Notes: generated from the letters alone by a model not told the origin. 64,000 nt of DNA from Neobacillus pocheonensis (GCA_023702235.1 JAMQCR010000001.1:1240001-1304000), one strand, 5' to 3'. Counted from the first letter of the stretch, positions 37,063-45,001 are shown. Numbers and translations are program-made.

Positions 37063-37557
37063 TCATTTAATGGGTTTACTACTTGTGGTTGTCCGTTCAT
37101 CATCTGCTCTAGTTTCTTTTTCTTCAATCATTACTTTAGCCATATCATTAGCTAGTGATAAGCGATTAGTAAGCGGCAAACATAGCTGTTTCATTGATTC
37201 ATTGATTTTCTTGTCTATTTTTTCTAAGCGAACTAAGAACCGTTCATACTGCTCATCTTCAATATCAAACTCCAGCAATTTCTGTTCGTTTTGAGCTTTA
37301 AGATGTAAATTGTAAGTTAATGTATTTAAAGAGATACCATCAGCTTCTGTAAAAGGGTCATTGAGTGCAATGAGTTGTTTAAATAGCTTTTTCATCGCTT
37401 TGTTGCTCTTGACTATTGCATTTGGTAAAGGTTTAGTTGCATTGGTCACAACTTGTGATTCTGCTTGTTGTCTAGCTTCAATTTGTGCTTTAGAATTATG
37501 TCTTACTTGATTTATAATTGAAGTTGCTTGTGGCATTTGTTCAGTCATTCCTTCCAA
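37063..37557 (-). CDS. terS: Phage terminase small subunit
   Basis: Ends 20 bases before terL and follows the HNH gene, the classic position of TerS. The 150-165 aa protein has an N-terminal basic, DNA-binding-like part and a helical C-terminal part (EDEQYERFLVRLEKIDKKIN) as in P27-type small subunits. It selects the DNA to be packaged and recruits TerL. The start is uncertain: TTG 37557, or ATG 37548 directly after GGAAGGA, which is too close to serve it; an ATG at 37533 is also possible. Confidence 0.7.
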   Translation of the reverse strand: MEGMTEQMPQATSIINQVRHNSKAQIEARQQAESQVVTNATKPLPNAIVKSNKAMKKLFKQLIALNDPFTEADGISLNTLTYNLHLKAQNEQKLLEFDIEDEQYERFLVRLEKIDKKINESMKQLCLPLTNRLSLANDMAKVMIEEKETRADDERTTTSSKPIK

Positions 37558-37784
37558 AAAAAAATAAAAAAATATTTTCGCTCTAGTTTACAAAAATTTC
37601 CTATCATATATAATAGAAATATAGAAACAGGCAATGAAAATTTAATAATGGTATGATTTTTATAAAAAATATCCAGGGACAGCTGTGGAAAAAATTTAGC
37701 TGGGAACTGGATATTTTTTGTATTAATCAGGGATGAGTCCTGGTAAACAACGTCAAAAAAAAGGAGGCATGACGAGGCCATGCC
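37558..37784. other. Spacer between HNH and terS; candidate packaging site
   Basis: A 227-bp non-coding gap. In HK97-like phages cos lies next to the HNH/terS genes, so this is the natural place to look for one. AT-rich, with no obvious symmetric nick site by eye. Confidence 0.3.
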
Positions 37785-38165
37785 TTACAAGCAATAATCA
37801 TTATCCAACTCATTGGCTTTAAAAGGAAAATCCAGATGTTCCCGTGTTCCCAGTTCAGTATTGCAGTCACGACACAATGTCACACAATTGGTGGCTTCAT
37901 ACATCAGGTGTTCATATCTGATTCTGGGTTTTATGTGGTGAACTTGCAAGTTAGTGGATTCGATTATGTTGAACTTAATGAAACAGCGAACGCATATACC
38001 ACCATCTCTATCTATGATTTGCTTCCTAAATTTCCTCCATCTAACTTCTGTCAATGGTTTGTTACGGTCAATATCAGCTTGCGACCTACTCCGTTTATTT
38101 TTACAACTGCATTTTTCTTTTTCGTCTATTTTTTTCCCACAAGAGCATAATTTCATCTTAGGCAT
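37785..38165 (-). CDS. HNH endonuclease, packaging-associated
   Basis: A 126-aa protein with paired CxC knuckles at the N-terminus (CSCGKK, KCSC), then RDGGICVRC, the HNH core LQVHHIKPRIRYEHL, NCVTLCRDCN and a C-terminal helix. HNH genes directly before terS occur in many HK97-like phages and help TerL cut cos. Here it is first in an HNH-terS-terL unit on the minus strand. Confidence 0.85.
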   Translation of the reverse strand: MPKMKLCSCGKKIDEKEKCSCKNKRSRSQADIDRNKPLTEVRWRKFRKQIIDRDGGICVRCFIKFNIIESTNLQVHHIKPRIRYEHLMYEATNCVTLCRDCNTELGTREHLDFPFKANELDNDYCL

Positions 38166-38392
38166 AATATATCAATCTCCTATTCCAATTCGTTATTAAA
38201 CGCATTTGCTGGTGTCAGCATTCGTTCAAGTGGTTCATATCAATATCTCAAACGAACTCAATCTGTAATAATGTAATAGCTGTTGTTTAGTGACGTATTC
38301 TTCCGTATAAATTAAATTAAAAAAACTGACAGCGTTTATTCGTCATCAGCGCCATCATCGTCATTTAAAATATCGTCAACATAATTCATAAT

Positions 38393-39286
38393 TTAATAAA
38401 TCGTCCTTTCTTTGGTTTTGATTTCATATTTGCCACCAGTAGCAATCATGATTTCTCTTAAAATATCACTGTCATGTTTCCGTTCAGTTTCAATACCAAG
38501 CTTCATGTTTTGAGCAAATTTGCTCAATGTCCAAGATTCCATCATTTTTCCATTTTGTTCAATAATAAATTCAGCACTGTATAAACCAGTACCATCTAAA
38601 TCGTCCATTACAAGAAAATACATCTGTTTACTTGGTTTTTCATCAGCAATAATTTGTGGCTGTGGTTCTTCATCAAAATCTGGCACATTTTCAGCGGTTT
38701 CTTTTTCAATGATTTCATATTCAGCAGTATCTGCTTTAGTATCGAAAATTCGCTCCTCTTCAAGTTGTTCGTTTTCAGTTTTCCGTTTAGTTGTAACATT
38801 TTTATTTCTTTTCGCTTTTAATTCTTCAGCATCTGCTTTGTGACTTGAAGTAGTAATGTCATTTGTTAAAAACTTTACATCTTCACCTTCATAAACTGGA
38901 GCCATAACGTAATATTCACTGGTTTCACGTTCTATACGTTTTTTAATTCTTATTAAACCCAAATCGAAAAGCTCAGTGTATTTTCCGTTTTTGCCTGTGC
39001 CATTTAAATTGTGTTTAATCGTTGTTACATCAGCAACTACTGCTACAGCCATAAAAGAATCAGCAACTTCAACATAAACTCGTCCTTTTTCATCAACTTG
39101 TCCTTTATGAGCTGCCTTCATAGCCATGTCCCAAAGTTCTGCGTAAACATCTTTTTGAAGTCGACTTAAAGCTTTGCGATATTTAACGCCATGTTTAATA
39201 ACTTTTGGCGTATTGAAATAAACACCAGTTGCTTTCGTTTTGTCGTGGAGCATATCAATGTATGCATTGGTGATATAATTTTTCAT
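38393..39286 (-). CDS. RepA_N-like winged-helix protein, candidate replication initiator
   Basis: Residues 35-125 read ALSRLQKDVYAELWDMAM, DEKGRVYVEVAD, TTIKHNLN and FDLGLIRIKKR, matching the winged-helix of RepA_N-type initiators and DnaD-like proteins (short helix, Y.E..., wing, LIRIKKR). A long acidic linker and a C-terminal domain of about 80 residues (KQMYFLVMDDLDGTGLYSAE) follow. Preceded on its coding side by two small genes and by four 11-bp iteron-like repeats 600 bp away. I propose it as the initiator of autonomous replication of the excised element; a transcription regulator is the alternative. Confidence 0.45.
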   Translation of the reverse strand: MKNYITNAYIDMLHDKTKATGVYFNTPKVIKHGVKYRKALSRLQKDVYAELWDMAMKAAHKGQVDEKGRVYVEVADSFMAVAVVADVTTIKHNLNGTGKNGKYTELFDLGLIRIKKRIERETSEYYVMAPVYEGEDVKFLTNDITTSSHKADAEELKAKRNKNVTTKRKTENEQLEEERIFDTKADTAEYEIIEKETAENVPDFDEEPQPQIIADEKPSKQMYFLVMDDLDGTGLYSAEFIIEQNGKMMESWTLSKFAQNMKLGIETERKHDSDILREIMIATGGKYEIKTKERTIY

Positions 39287-39333
39287 ATTTAATTTCCATC
39301 CTTTTGACTGTTATTTTGACTGTGAAGCTTTGA

Positions 39334-39495
39334 TTAACTTAAAGAGCTTAAATCTTCAATAAATTTAGGTGTAACTTCAAAAACCCAAATTATTAACTTA
39401 TCGTTCTTTTTATTTGTCTCGTATCCTTTAACTTTGTGGCCCATGCGAATTAATGCTTCAGCAACACTTTTTGTAAAAATACGTTTTGCCTTCAT
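39334..39495 (-). CDS. DUF5659-like small protein, copy 1, 53 aa
   Basis: ATG after GTGAGGTTTTATTA. Reads KSVAEALIRMGHKVKGYETN, DKLIIWVFEVTP and FIEDLSSL, the pattern of the small DUF5659 proteins (helix, G/NH, strand, vF). It resembles the protein at 41048. The palindrome copy at 39512-39529 lies directly upstream, so expression is probably regulated. Confidence 0.5.
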   Translation of the reverse strand: MKAKRIFTKSVAEALIRMGHKVKGYETNKKNDKLIIWVFEVTPKFIEDLSSLS

Positions 39496-39511
39496 TAATA
39501 AAACCTCACTT

Positions 39512-39529
39512 TTGAATATTAATTTTCAA
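39512..39529. promoter_or_regulatory. 18-bp palindrome, copy 2
   Basis: TTGAATATTAATTTTCAA, one mismatch to copies 1 and 3. It sits in the 34-base gap between the ribbon-helix-helix gene and the DUF5659-like gene. Confidence 0.6.
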
Positions 39530-39667
39530 TTATTTGTTTTGTTCTAAATCTTTGCGAACAAGTTGCTCAAGATAAGCGCTAAATGATAATCCAAGTGAAC
39601 TTGCTTTTGTCTTTGCTTGGTTTAAAATTTCAACGGTCATTAGTATTGAAGTTTTTAATTTATTCAT
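39530..39667 (-). CDS. Ribbon-helix-helix regulator, 45 aa
   Basis: Reads LKTSILMTVEILNQAKTKAS then LGLSFSAYLEQLVRKDLEQ: one beta-strand and two helices with the small-residue turn of Arc/CopG-type repressors. Such proteins bind palindromic or repeated operators as dimers of dimers. Its gene sits between the iterons and the palindrome at 39512, making it the best candidate reader of the 18-bp palindrome. A clear ribosome binding site (AAAGGAGATTGAACTT) precedes the ATG. Confidence 0.65.
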   Translation of the reverse strand: MNKLKTSILMTVEILNQAKTKASSLGLSFSAYLEQLVRKDLEQNK

Positions 39668-39901
39668 TTAAGTTCAATCTCCTTTATCGTTCTTAAAACA
39701 TATATACATAGGTCAATAAAAAGTAAGTAGGTTTGGAACAATTTTTTTATATTTTTGATATACCGATATTATATTGTGAAAATTTTAGCTCTAAGGATTG
39801 CACCTTATTTCATTCAATTCCTTAAGAAATAATTCTGCAGCTCGAATACGCTAGTATTCGGGCTATATATATTTTTATTTAATATTTTTATTTATAGGGA
39901 G

Positions 39902-40001
39902 TAGTTCCCTCACCAAAAAGGGAATAGTTCCCTCAGCGAATTAATACTGAGGGTATGGTTCCCTCAAGGAATAATCATTTACTGAGTGAATAGTTCCCTC
40001 A
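39902..40001 (+). repeat. Four iteron-like 11-bp repeats, candidate replication origin
   Basis: TAGTTCCCTCA at 39902-39912, 39925-39935 and 39991-40001, and TGGTTCCCTCA at 39956-39966, interspersed with the inverted GAGGG/CTGAG pieces. They lie in a very AT-rich intergenic stretch (39668-40028) 600 bp from the RepA_N-like gene, with CGAATAC/GTATTCG hairpin at 39842-39859. This is the arrangement expected of an iteron-type origin. Confidence 0.55.
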
Positions 40002-40030
40002 GATTTCATTAACTCAATTTGAGTACAGAA

Positions 40031-40061
40031 AAATAAAGCAACCGTAAAGGCTGCTTTATTT
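40031..40061. terminator. Terminator of lipoprotein gene
   Basis: AAATAAAGCA pairs perfectly with TGCTTTATTT; reads T-rich on the minus strand, downstream of the lipoprotein stop. Confidence 0.8.
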
Positions 40062-40067
40062 CAAAAT

Positions 40068-40592
40068 TTATTTGTTTTGACTAGCTACCCAATCTTGATA
40101 TTCTTTAAAGTCTTTTACTGGAGTGTATGGTAAATTAAAGTAAAATTGATATTCTTCTGCATCTCCATTTTGAATAATAGGGTTAATATGCCTAAATGTT
40201 ACATCAGTTGCACCGTAGGTTGTTTCAATATAGTTAATAATTTGTTGTGGTGTCATGTTAAATCCATTAGTTTTGGCAATCTTTACTCCCATCCACATTG
40301 AATATTGATATTGTTTACCATTCCAAGTGTATGGGGTTCCATCTCCATCTCCAAAGTTTGCGTACATTGTAATGTTTTCTCTCATATTAATTAGGATACC
40401 ATAGAAAGTCCATTCTTTTGGTTTAGGAGCTATATAATGTGGATTCTTCGGATTGTTCCATCCATAATGATGTCCTTGATTAGCATTGTTAGTTACGTTA
40501 GTTGTTGTGTTATCTTTTAGTTGTTGCTTAGTTGTGTTAGCTTGACATCCAGTCAGTACTATAGCTATTACAAGCGTTATTAATAATTTCAT
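40068..40592 (-). CDS. Lipoprotein with GWNNPxNPHY motif
   Basis: A 174-aa lipoprotein: lipobox VLTGC (Cys at residue 16), a Thr/Asn-rich linker, then HHYGWNNPKNPHYIAPKP, which matches the motif in the secreted protein at 2594, and a domain of about 110 residues (WTFYGILINMRENITMYANF, NGKQYQYSMWMGVKIA, FRHINPII) that I do not recognise. Ribosome binding site CAGGAGGTAGATAATCA. Surface protein of the element; an exclusion or signalling role is speculative. Confidence 0.6.
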   Translation of the reverse strand: MKLLITLVIAIVLTGCQANTTKQQLKDNTTTNVTNNANQGHHYGWNNPKNPHYIAPKPKEWTFYGILINMRENITMYANFGDGDGTPYTWNGKQYQYSMWMGVKIAKTNGFNMTPQQIINYIETTYGATDVTFRHINPIIQNGDAEEYQFYFNLPYTPVKDFKEYQDWVASQNK

Positions 40593-40797
40593 TATTGATT
40601 ATCTACCTCCTGAAATGTTGTAATATTATTATTTCTAAATTCAATTCGTTTATATCCAGTAAAAAAAAGGCAGCCAATAAAGCCGCCTCCTCAAATAATT
40701 AATGTCGGAAAATGTTTTCTGAATTTTCTAAATATTATCTAGACGGCAAAATGTGCACATTGTACAATGAAAAAAATGGAAATAGGAGTGGTTGATT

Positions 40798-41046
40798 ATG
40801 AAAGATTTAATAAAAAGAGCTATTCGAATTGCGTTGGCACTTGCCTACAATCCAGATGATGAATGGCTCGTGTCTGAGTATTTGGATTTGTGCTGTGATA
40901 CAGGACAATTTGACAATTATGAGCTTGTAAACGAGGTTATCGCTGAAGAAAAAGCAGAAATGTTAATTCCTATTATTTATAACTTACTGAAAAGAAATTT
41001 GGCTGAAGAATTAGAAAAGCTTGAAGAACAATTAAAGGGATATTGA
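40798..41046 (+). CDS. Hypothetical helical protein, 82 aa
   Basis: ATG at 40798 after AATAGGAGTGGTTGATT. All-helical, Leu/Glu-rich (NLAEELEKLEEQLKGY). First of three overlapping or abutting genes (to 41432). Function unknown. Confidence 0.5.
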   Translation: MKDLIKRAIRIALALAYNPDDEWLVSEYLDLCCDTGQFDNYELVNEVIAEEKAEMLIPIIYNLLKRNLAEELEKLEEQLKGY

Positions 41047-41047
41047 A

Positions 41048-41245
41048 ATGGAAGAAAAACCGAGGGTTAAAATAATTTATAAAAAAAGCTTAATGGTTGA
41101 GCTTGTACGTAGAAATCACAACTTTCTTTACAGCACTCGGAATCGTAACAATGAAAAATATCAGGTTTATATGTTCGAGGAAACTCCTCGACTCATAGAA
41201 GATTTGATACAGCTTACTGAGGAACTGCATGCGAGCAGAAATTAA
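41048..41245 (+). CDS. DUF5659-like small protein, copy 2, 65 aa
   Basis: Reads LVRRNHNFLYSTRNRNNEKY and QVYMFEETPRLIEDLIQL, the same pattern as the 53-aa protein at 39334 (helix, NH/GH, strand, vF, LIEDL). Begins one base after the previous stop and overlaps the next gene, so it is translated within a coupled operon. Confidence 0.5.
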   Translation: MEEKPRVKIIYKKSLMVELVRRNHNFLYSTRNRNNEKYQVYMFEETPRLIEDLIQLTEELHASRN

Positions 41246-41432
41246 AAAAATACTATCAATCATTAAAACTATTGTTACAGGTGCCATAGCAGTTGGAATA
41301 TTAGTTGTTATGGCAGTTATGATATTCCATACAGCTTTTCCTGTAGTTCCTGAAATTGAACAAGGTTGGGATGAAAACCAAAAAATGATTCATGCAGTAG
41401 TAAATTCATTGAAAGCAAAAGGTGAGCATTAA
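41229..41432 (+). CDS. Small transmembrane protein, 67 aa
   Basis: Overlaps the preceding gene by 17 bases. One long hydrophobic helix (residues 12-36) and an extracellular tail. Ends in a perfect terminator. Function unknown. Confidence 0.5.
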   Translation: MRAEIKKILSIIKTIVTGAIAVGILVVMAVMIFHTAFPVVPEIEQGWDENQKMIHAVVNSLKAKGEH

Positions 41433-41457
41433 ATGTAGTCACATTGTGACTACATTT
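41431..41457. terminator. Bidirectional terminator
   Basis: AAATGTAGTCAC pairs perfectly with GTGACTACATTT around ATT, between convergent genes. Confidence 0.85.
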
Positions 41458-41471
41458 ATTTAGTTATCACG

Positions 41472-41651
41472 TTACTTTTTTTGTTTCATTTTTTCTAATG
41501 TTTTCAATCTGGCAGGGTAGCATAAAAACATATCAAAAACTAATATAACTACATATACAAACCAATTTTTATGACTTTCAAAACACGCTCCCATGATAAC
41601 GATGTTTATAATAATTAATACAGTTAACCAAAATTTTCTAATATCATTCAT
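41472..41651 (-). CDS. Small two-helix membrane protein, 59 aa
   Basis: AGAAGGATTATAATT precedes the ATG. Two hydrophobic helices (about 8-23 and 31-45) with a Lys-rich end. The gene is convergent with the preceding operon. Confidence 0.5.
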   Translation of the reverse strand: MNDIRKFWLTVLIIINIVIMGACFESHKNWFVYVVILVFDMFLCYPARLKTLEKMKQKK

Positions 41652-41926
41652 AATTATAATCCTTCTCTCCTCCCCAAAATTGGGGACATCTCCGTTTACT
41701 AATCGGATTTCTTTTTATTCATAAAATCAGGGAAATAAAAAAATGACGAGTTCGACAAAACCCATAATAATCGGAATAACCCAAATGTATTTCACAATTT
41801 CGACAGGCACATTAACCATAGCTCAGCTTCTTTTTTTCTACAATTATATCAAATTTTCGGCATTAAAAGTTATTTTTGCAGGAAGTAGCTTTTTTATGGC
41901 GAATTATTCCAATAGAGGTGAAAATT

Positions 41927-42094
41927 ATGGAAAAAGAACAATATAATATAGGAGCATCTTTACGTGTGGATGGTTTCTATGCGGTAATAACCAAAGACAG
42001 CAACAACGCGAAAGTATTCGAACAAAAATGCCAAGATTTCCAAGAATCAATGCAAGTTGCTACTCGTGAGTGGCAGAAGCTTCAAAGCAAATAA
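41927..42094 (+). CDS. Hypothetical protein, 55 aa
   Basis: ATG at 41927 after AGAGGTGAAAATT. Charged helical protein (SLRVDGFYAVITKDSNNAKV then FQESMQVATREWQKLQSK). It is followed by the first copy of the repeated UUCG terminator module. Confidence 0.5.
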   Translation: MEKEQYNIGASLRVDGFYAVITKDSNNAKVFEQKCQDFQESMQVATREWQKLQSK

Positions 42095-42105
42095 GAAACT
42101 TTTAG

Positions 42106-42166
42106 AAGCATTCCTTCGGGAATGCTTTGATTTTGAAGGAAATTATCGCCTTGTGTCGAATTATAA
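42106..42166 (+). promoter_or_regulatory. Terminator-promoter module, copy 1
   Basis: AAGCATTCC-TTCG-GGAATGCTT hairpin (42106-42127), then GAAGGA at 42135 and GAATTATAAGTT at 42158, 20-odd bases before a new gene. Same order and spacing as the modules at 44921 and 45681, although the boxes are more diverged. Confidence 0.5.
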
Positions 42167-42188
42167 GTTGAAAGGAGATTGATAAACA

Positions 42189-42755
42189 ATGAGTTGGATT
42201 GATGTTTTTATTGGTGCGCTAAAAGAATGGGATGAAACATGTAAGAACAAAAGAATAAAAATTGAAGATGCATGTTTTTTCTTAGGAACTGTAATTGGGC
42301 AGAAAGACATAAAAAATAATATGAATATCCAATCGCTCGAAAAAAGATTAAAGTATTTAGTTTATCAGGAGAGTTTTGTGGAAGAATTCTTAGTCAATTC
42401 CCTTATCAATGAAATGAGCCATCATCTAAGCAATGAAATTTGTCATCTTGGTGAAGCTATTATTAATAATGAATCCTTGGGAAAACGATATGAAGAAGAA
42501 CATGGAGAACCTTTTCCTCTAACAAAAAATATGTTAGAAGAAATTAAAGATTTGTCTTATATTTATAAAGCTGAAGAATCAATAGATGTATGGAATGAAA
42601 TCATTCAAAGAGAATTTTCATTGAGAAGGCGTAGAACCCTTAAAAAGGAGGAATTCTTAAAGGAAAAGGAGAATTTGCAAAACTTCTTTAAGCAAATTCC
42701 TGAAGACGATAAAGGAAAATCAATCGGTGAATTATTTGATAAGTATAGAAAATAG
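42189..42755 (+). CDS. Hypothetical cytoplasmic protein, 188 aa
   Basis: AAAGGAGATTGATAAACA precedes the ATG. All-helical and highly charged, no motif found, no membrane segment. It forms a single-gene cassette between its own promoter-like boxes and terminator. Such cassettes in satellites often encode host- or phage-interference proteins, but nothing in this sequence proves it. Confidence 0.55.
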   Translation: MSWIDVFIGALKEWDETCKNKRIKIEDACFFLGTVIGQKDIKNNMNIQSLEKRLKYLVYQESFVEEFLVNSLINEMSHHLSNEICHLGEAIINNESLGKRYEEEHGEPFPLTKNMLEEIKDLSYIYKAEESIDVWNEIIQREFSLRRRRTLKKEEFLKEKENLQNFFKQIPEDDKGKSIGELFDKYRK

Positions 42756-42761
42756 TTCAAG

Positions 42762-42790
42762 AAGCATCCCAAATGGGATGCTTTTTTTAT
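42762..42790 (+). terminator. Intrinsic terminator
   Basis: AAGCATCCC pairs with GGGATGCTT around AAAT and is followed by a long T-run. Confidence 0.85.
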
Positions 42791-42877
42791 TTGTTTTTTA
42801 GCCATTCCTTACATTTTTTAGTAATTCAATACAATACGTAGTGTAATACAAAAAAGATTTACTGGAGGAAAAATCTT

Positions 42878-43264
42878 ATGATAAATACGCAGTTTAATAA
42901 ACAAATGTGGGCTAATGATTTGGGAGCAAAATTGGTTGAAGCATTCACTCAAAAATATGCTTGGATTGATTATGACCCAGAACTTATCCCAGAAGAAATT
43001 GAAGTTGATGGAGTAAAATTACAATTGTCTGTAAATGGTCACGAAGATTGTCCTCGATACAATGCTCAAGTAACATACATTGGCGAAGTCGAGGAACAAG
43101 ATACACAAATTTGGGTCAATTATTACCGCAGTTCAGTATTGCAAAGCATAACAGTTATGCCAATGTACGAAGGTCCCGAATATCATTTTGAGTCGTTTGA
43201 ATACAAATTGGAAAAACGTGACATTATCAGGATAATGAAGCAACTTATGAAGGATGAACTTTAA
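42878..43264 (+). CDS. Hypothetical protein, 128 aa
   Basis: CTGGAGGAAAAATCTT precedes the ATG. Beta-rich, acidic protein (IEVDGVKLQLSVNGHEDCP, IWVNYYRSSVLQSITVMPMY) ending in a basic helix. Not recognised. Single-gene unit in the cargo region. Confidence 0.55.
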   Translation: MINTQFNKQMWANDLGAKLVEAFTQKYAWIDYDPELIPEEIEVDGVKLQLSVNGHEDCPRYNAQVTYIGEVEEQDTQIWVNYYRSSVLQSITVMPMYEGPEYHFESFEYKLEKRDIIRIMKQLMKDEL

Positions 43265-43375
43265 TACATCACTAAGCGCCAGAATTAGCGAAGATACTTA
43301 CCGATTGGAAGAAAATAAATATTTTAATTCAATAATAAAATATGAAAAAAATAAGCGTTCCGAATAGGAGCGCTT

Positions 43376-44125
43376 TTAGTTTTTTAACAATTTATAAGAA
43401 ATTGACCCATCATTATCTAGATGTTCTTCTAATTCTCCTCTTTGAATTAATTCATTCAAAACTGACCTAGCTATTGAAGCTGAAATAGAATAATTTTTAT
43501 TAAGTAATTCAAAAAACGATTTAAATGAAAATACTTCATTTTTTTTAAATTCCATTTTTAATAATTTAATTACTTCTGTTAATGTTGGTCGATTAGTTCT
43601 TCCACTGGATTGAATAAATTCAGACTGTTTCGGCGATGAAATTATCACTTTAGTATCAAGATTATTATCAACACCAGTATGAATACCATAATCCAAAAGT
43701 AATTTTAAATCATTTGTTATTTCAGTAGTTTCATCTGAATTATTAATTAAACTTTCTATTTGAGCAAATTTCTTTTCGTAAAATAAAACCCTTTCGTTAA
43801 GTTCTATGACAACATCTCTTAATTCATTAATAGCCGTTCCATTTTCTTCGGATATTTTCTCAAATTCAATTATAATTTTTCTTAATCCTCTAATCATTCC
43901 TTGAAGTGATACTATATTACTTTTTTGCCCAGCTACATCCCATAAAGTTATCAAAATAGCAACAACTGCTAATACAATTGATAAAAGCAATGACCCATTG
44001 GACAATGTTTGAACTGTGCCATCATGCCCGATTAATAAAGCTCCGCCTAAATATACACCAATTAAAGATAAAATAATTACCACATACATGAAGTGAATTT
44101 TTATCCTTTTTACCTCATTATTCAT
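43376..44125 (-). CDS. Membrane-anchored coiled-coil protein with winged-helix C-terminus, 249 aa
   Basis: Two transmembrane helices (about 13-32 and 45-63), then a long coiled coil (LRKIIIEFEKISEENGTAIN ... NERVLFYEKKFAQIESL, about 80-125), then a linker, and a C-terminal winged-helix-like domain (FFELLNKNYSISASIARSVL, NELIQRGELEEHLDNDGSIS). Membrane-tethered DNA-binding-like proteins are unusual; the layout resembles sensors that respond to envelope or phage signals. Divergent from the 44313 gene, from which it is separated by a shared promoter region. Function unknown. Confidence 0.55.
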   Translation of the reverse strand: MNNEVKRIKIHFMYVVIILSLIGVYLGGALLIGHDGTVQTLSNGSLLLSIVLAVVAILITLWDVAGQKSNIVSLQGMIRGLRKIIIEFEKISEENGTAINELRDVVIELNERVLFYEKKFAQIESLINNSDETTEITNDLKLLLDYGIHTGVDNNLDTKVIISSPKQSEFIQSSGRTNRPTLTEVIKLLKMEFKKNEVFSFKSFFELLNKNYSISASIARSVLNELIQRGELEEHLDNDGSISYKLLKN

Positions 44126-44312
44126 GAATCTTCCCCCATATTAAATCTACCATTTTGCTCCATTATAGCAATTTTTATATAAATGTAGGGAAAATTAGAA
44201 AAATTTGATACAACGTGCTGATTGATGGCACGTTTTTTTGTTTTGGAAGGACTTTGGTCATCACTTTCCGAATATTAGAAGAAGAATATATTTGGCTAGG
44301 AGAGGAAAAGAT

Positions 44313-44921
44313 ATGGCTACAGAAAAATGGAATGCACCATTAGATAATTTAGAAAGTATTTTACCCATAAAAGAAATAAAAGAAGTATTAGGGAAGGACC
44401 CTAATATCAAAATATATTTTGATAATGAGATAAGAAAAATTAATCCAAGTAATTATAATATGTCTATTACAGCAAGAGCATACAACGATAATAAGGATTC
44501 AAAGTTAAAACGATACTATAAAAAATATAGTGATAGTTTCGAATATAAAGACCTAATGAAAATAAATCTTCCTCAAATATTATGGAAAGACACTTTAGGT
44601 TTAGACCGTACTATTATTGGATTACACATTTCAAAACTTAATAAAGAAGAATTATTTATTAATGATGTGGTCTTAGCTAAAAATGAAAAACTTGATGGAT
44701 TAAAGAATGGAATTTTTGATATTGTTCTTAATAACTTGGAAAATTTCGCAAAAAATCAAGGGTTAAAATATATTTCAGGGCATGCAATGACTAAAATTGT
44801 CTTTGATATATTTAATTCAAAAGGTTTTCTACCAGATAAAAGAAAATTTAATCGAAATGATAAATTATGGGAACAATCTCAAATTCATGGTTATCAAGTT
44901 CCATTTTTAAAAAAAATTTAA
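44313..44921 (+). CDS. GNAT-like protein, 202 aa
   Basis: ATG at 44313 after AGGAGAGGAAAAGAT; a longer open frame begins at 44238. The C-terminal half follows the order of a GNAT acetyltransferase: strand TIIGLHISKL, helix NGIFDIVLNNLENFAKNQG, strand LKYISGHAM, helix TKIVFDIFNSKGFLPDKRK. The acetyl-CoA loop (Q/RxxGxG/A) is not clearly present, so the assignment is tentative. Cargo gene of the element; it could modify a host or phage target. Confidence 0.45.
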   Translation: MATEKWNAPLDNLESILPIKEIKEVLGKDPNIKIYFDNEIRKINPSNYNMSITARAYNDNKDSKLKRYYKKYSDSFEYKDLMKINLPQILWKDTLGLDRTIIGLHISKLNKEELFINDVVLAKNEKLDGLKNGIFDIVLNNLENFAKNQGLKYISGHAMTKIVFDIFNSKGFLPDKRKFNRNDKLWEQSQIHGYQVPFLKKI

Positions 44922-44988
44922 AGCATTCCTTCGGGAATGTCTTTTTATTTGCAGGAATTTTGTCCTATTATGGAGAATTGTGGTAAAT
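44921..44988 (+). promoter_or_regulatory. Terminator-promoter module, copy 2
   Basis: AAGCATTCC-TTCG-GGAATG hairpin, then GCAGGAATTTTGTCCTA at 44951-44967 and GAATTGTGGTAAAT at 44975-44988. Both boxes recur identically or nearly so at 45712 and 45736 with the same 24-base offset. Confidence 0.65.
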
Positions 44989-45001
44989 GGGAGGTGAGAA
45001 T

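Noticed and set aside
38336..38389. 17-aa acidic minus-strand peptide before the RepA_N-like gene
   Set aside because: Very short; the nearest AAGGA is about 14 bases upstream. Possible but unsupported.
41727..41819. 30-aa hydrophobic minus-strand peptide
   Set aside because: A single hydrophobic helix could be real, but no ribosome binding site is visible.
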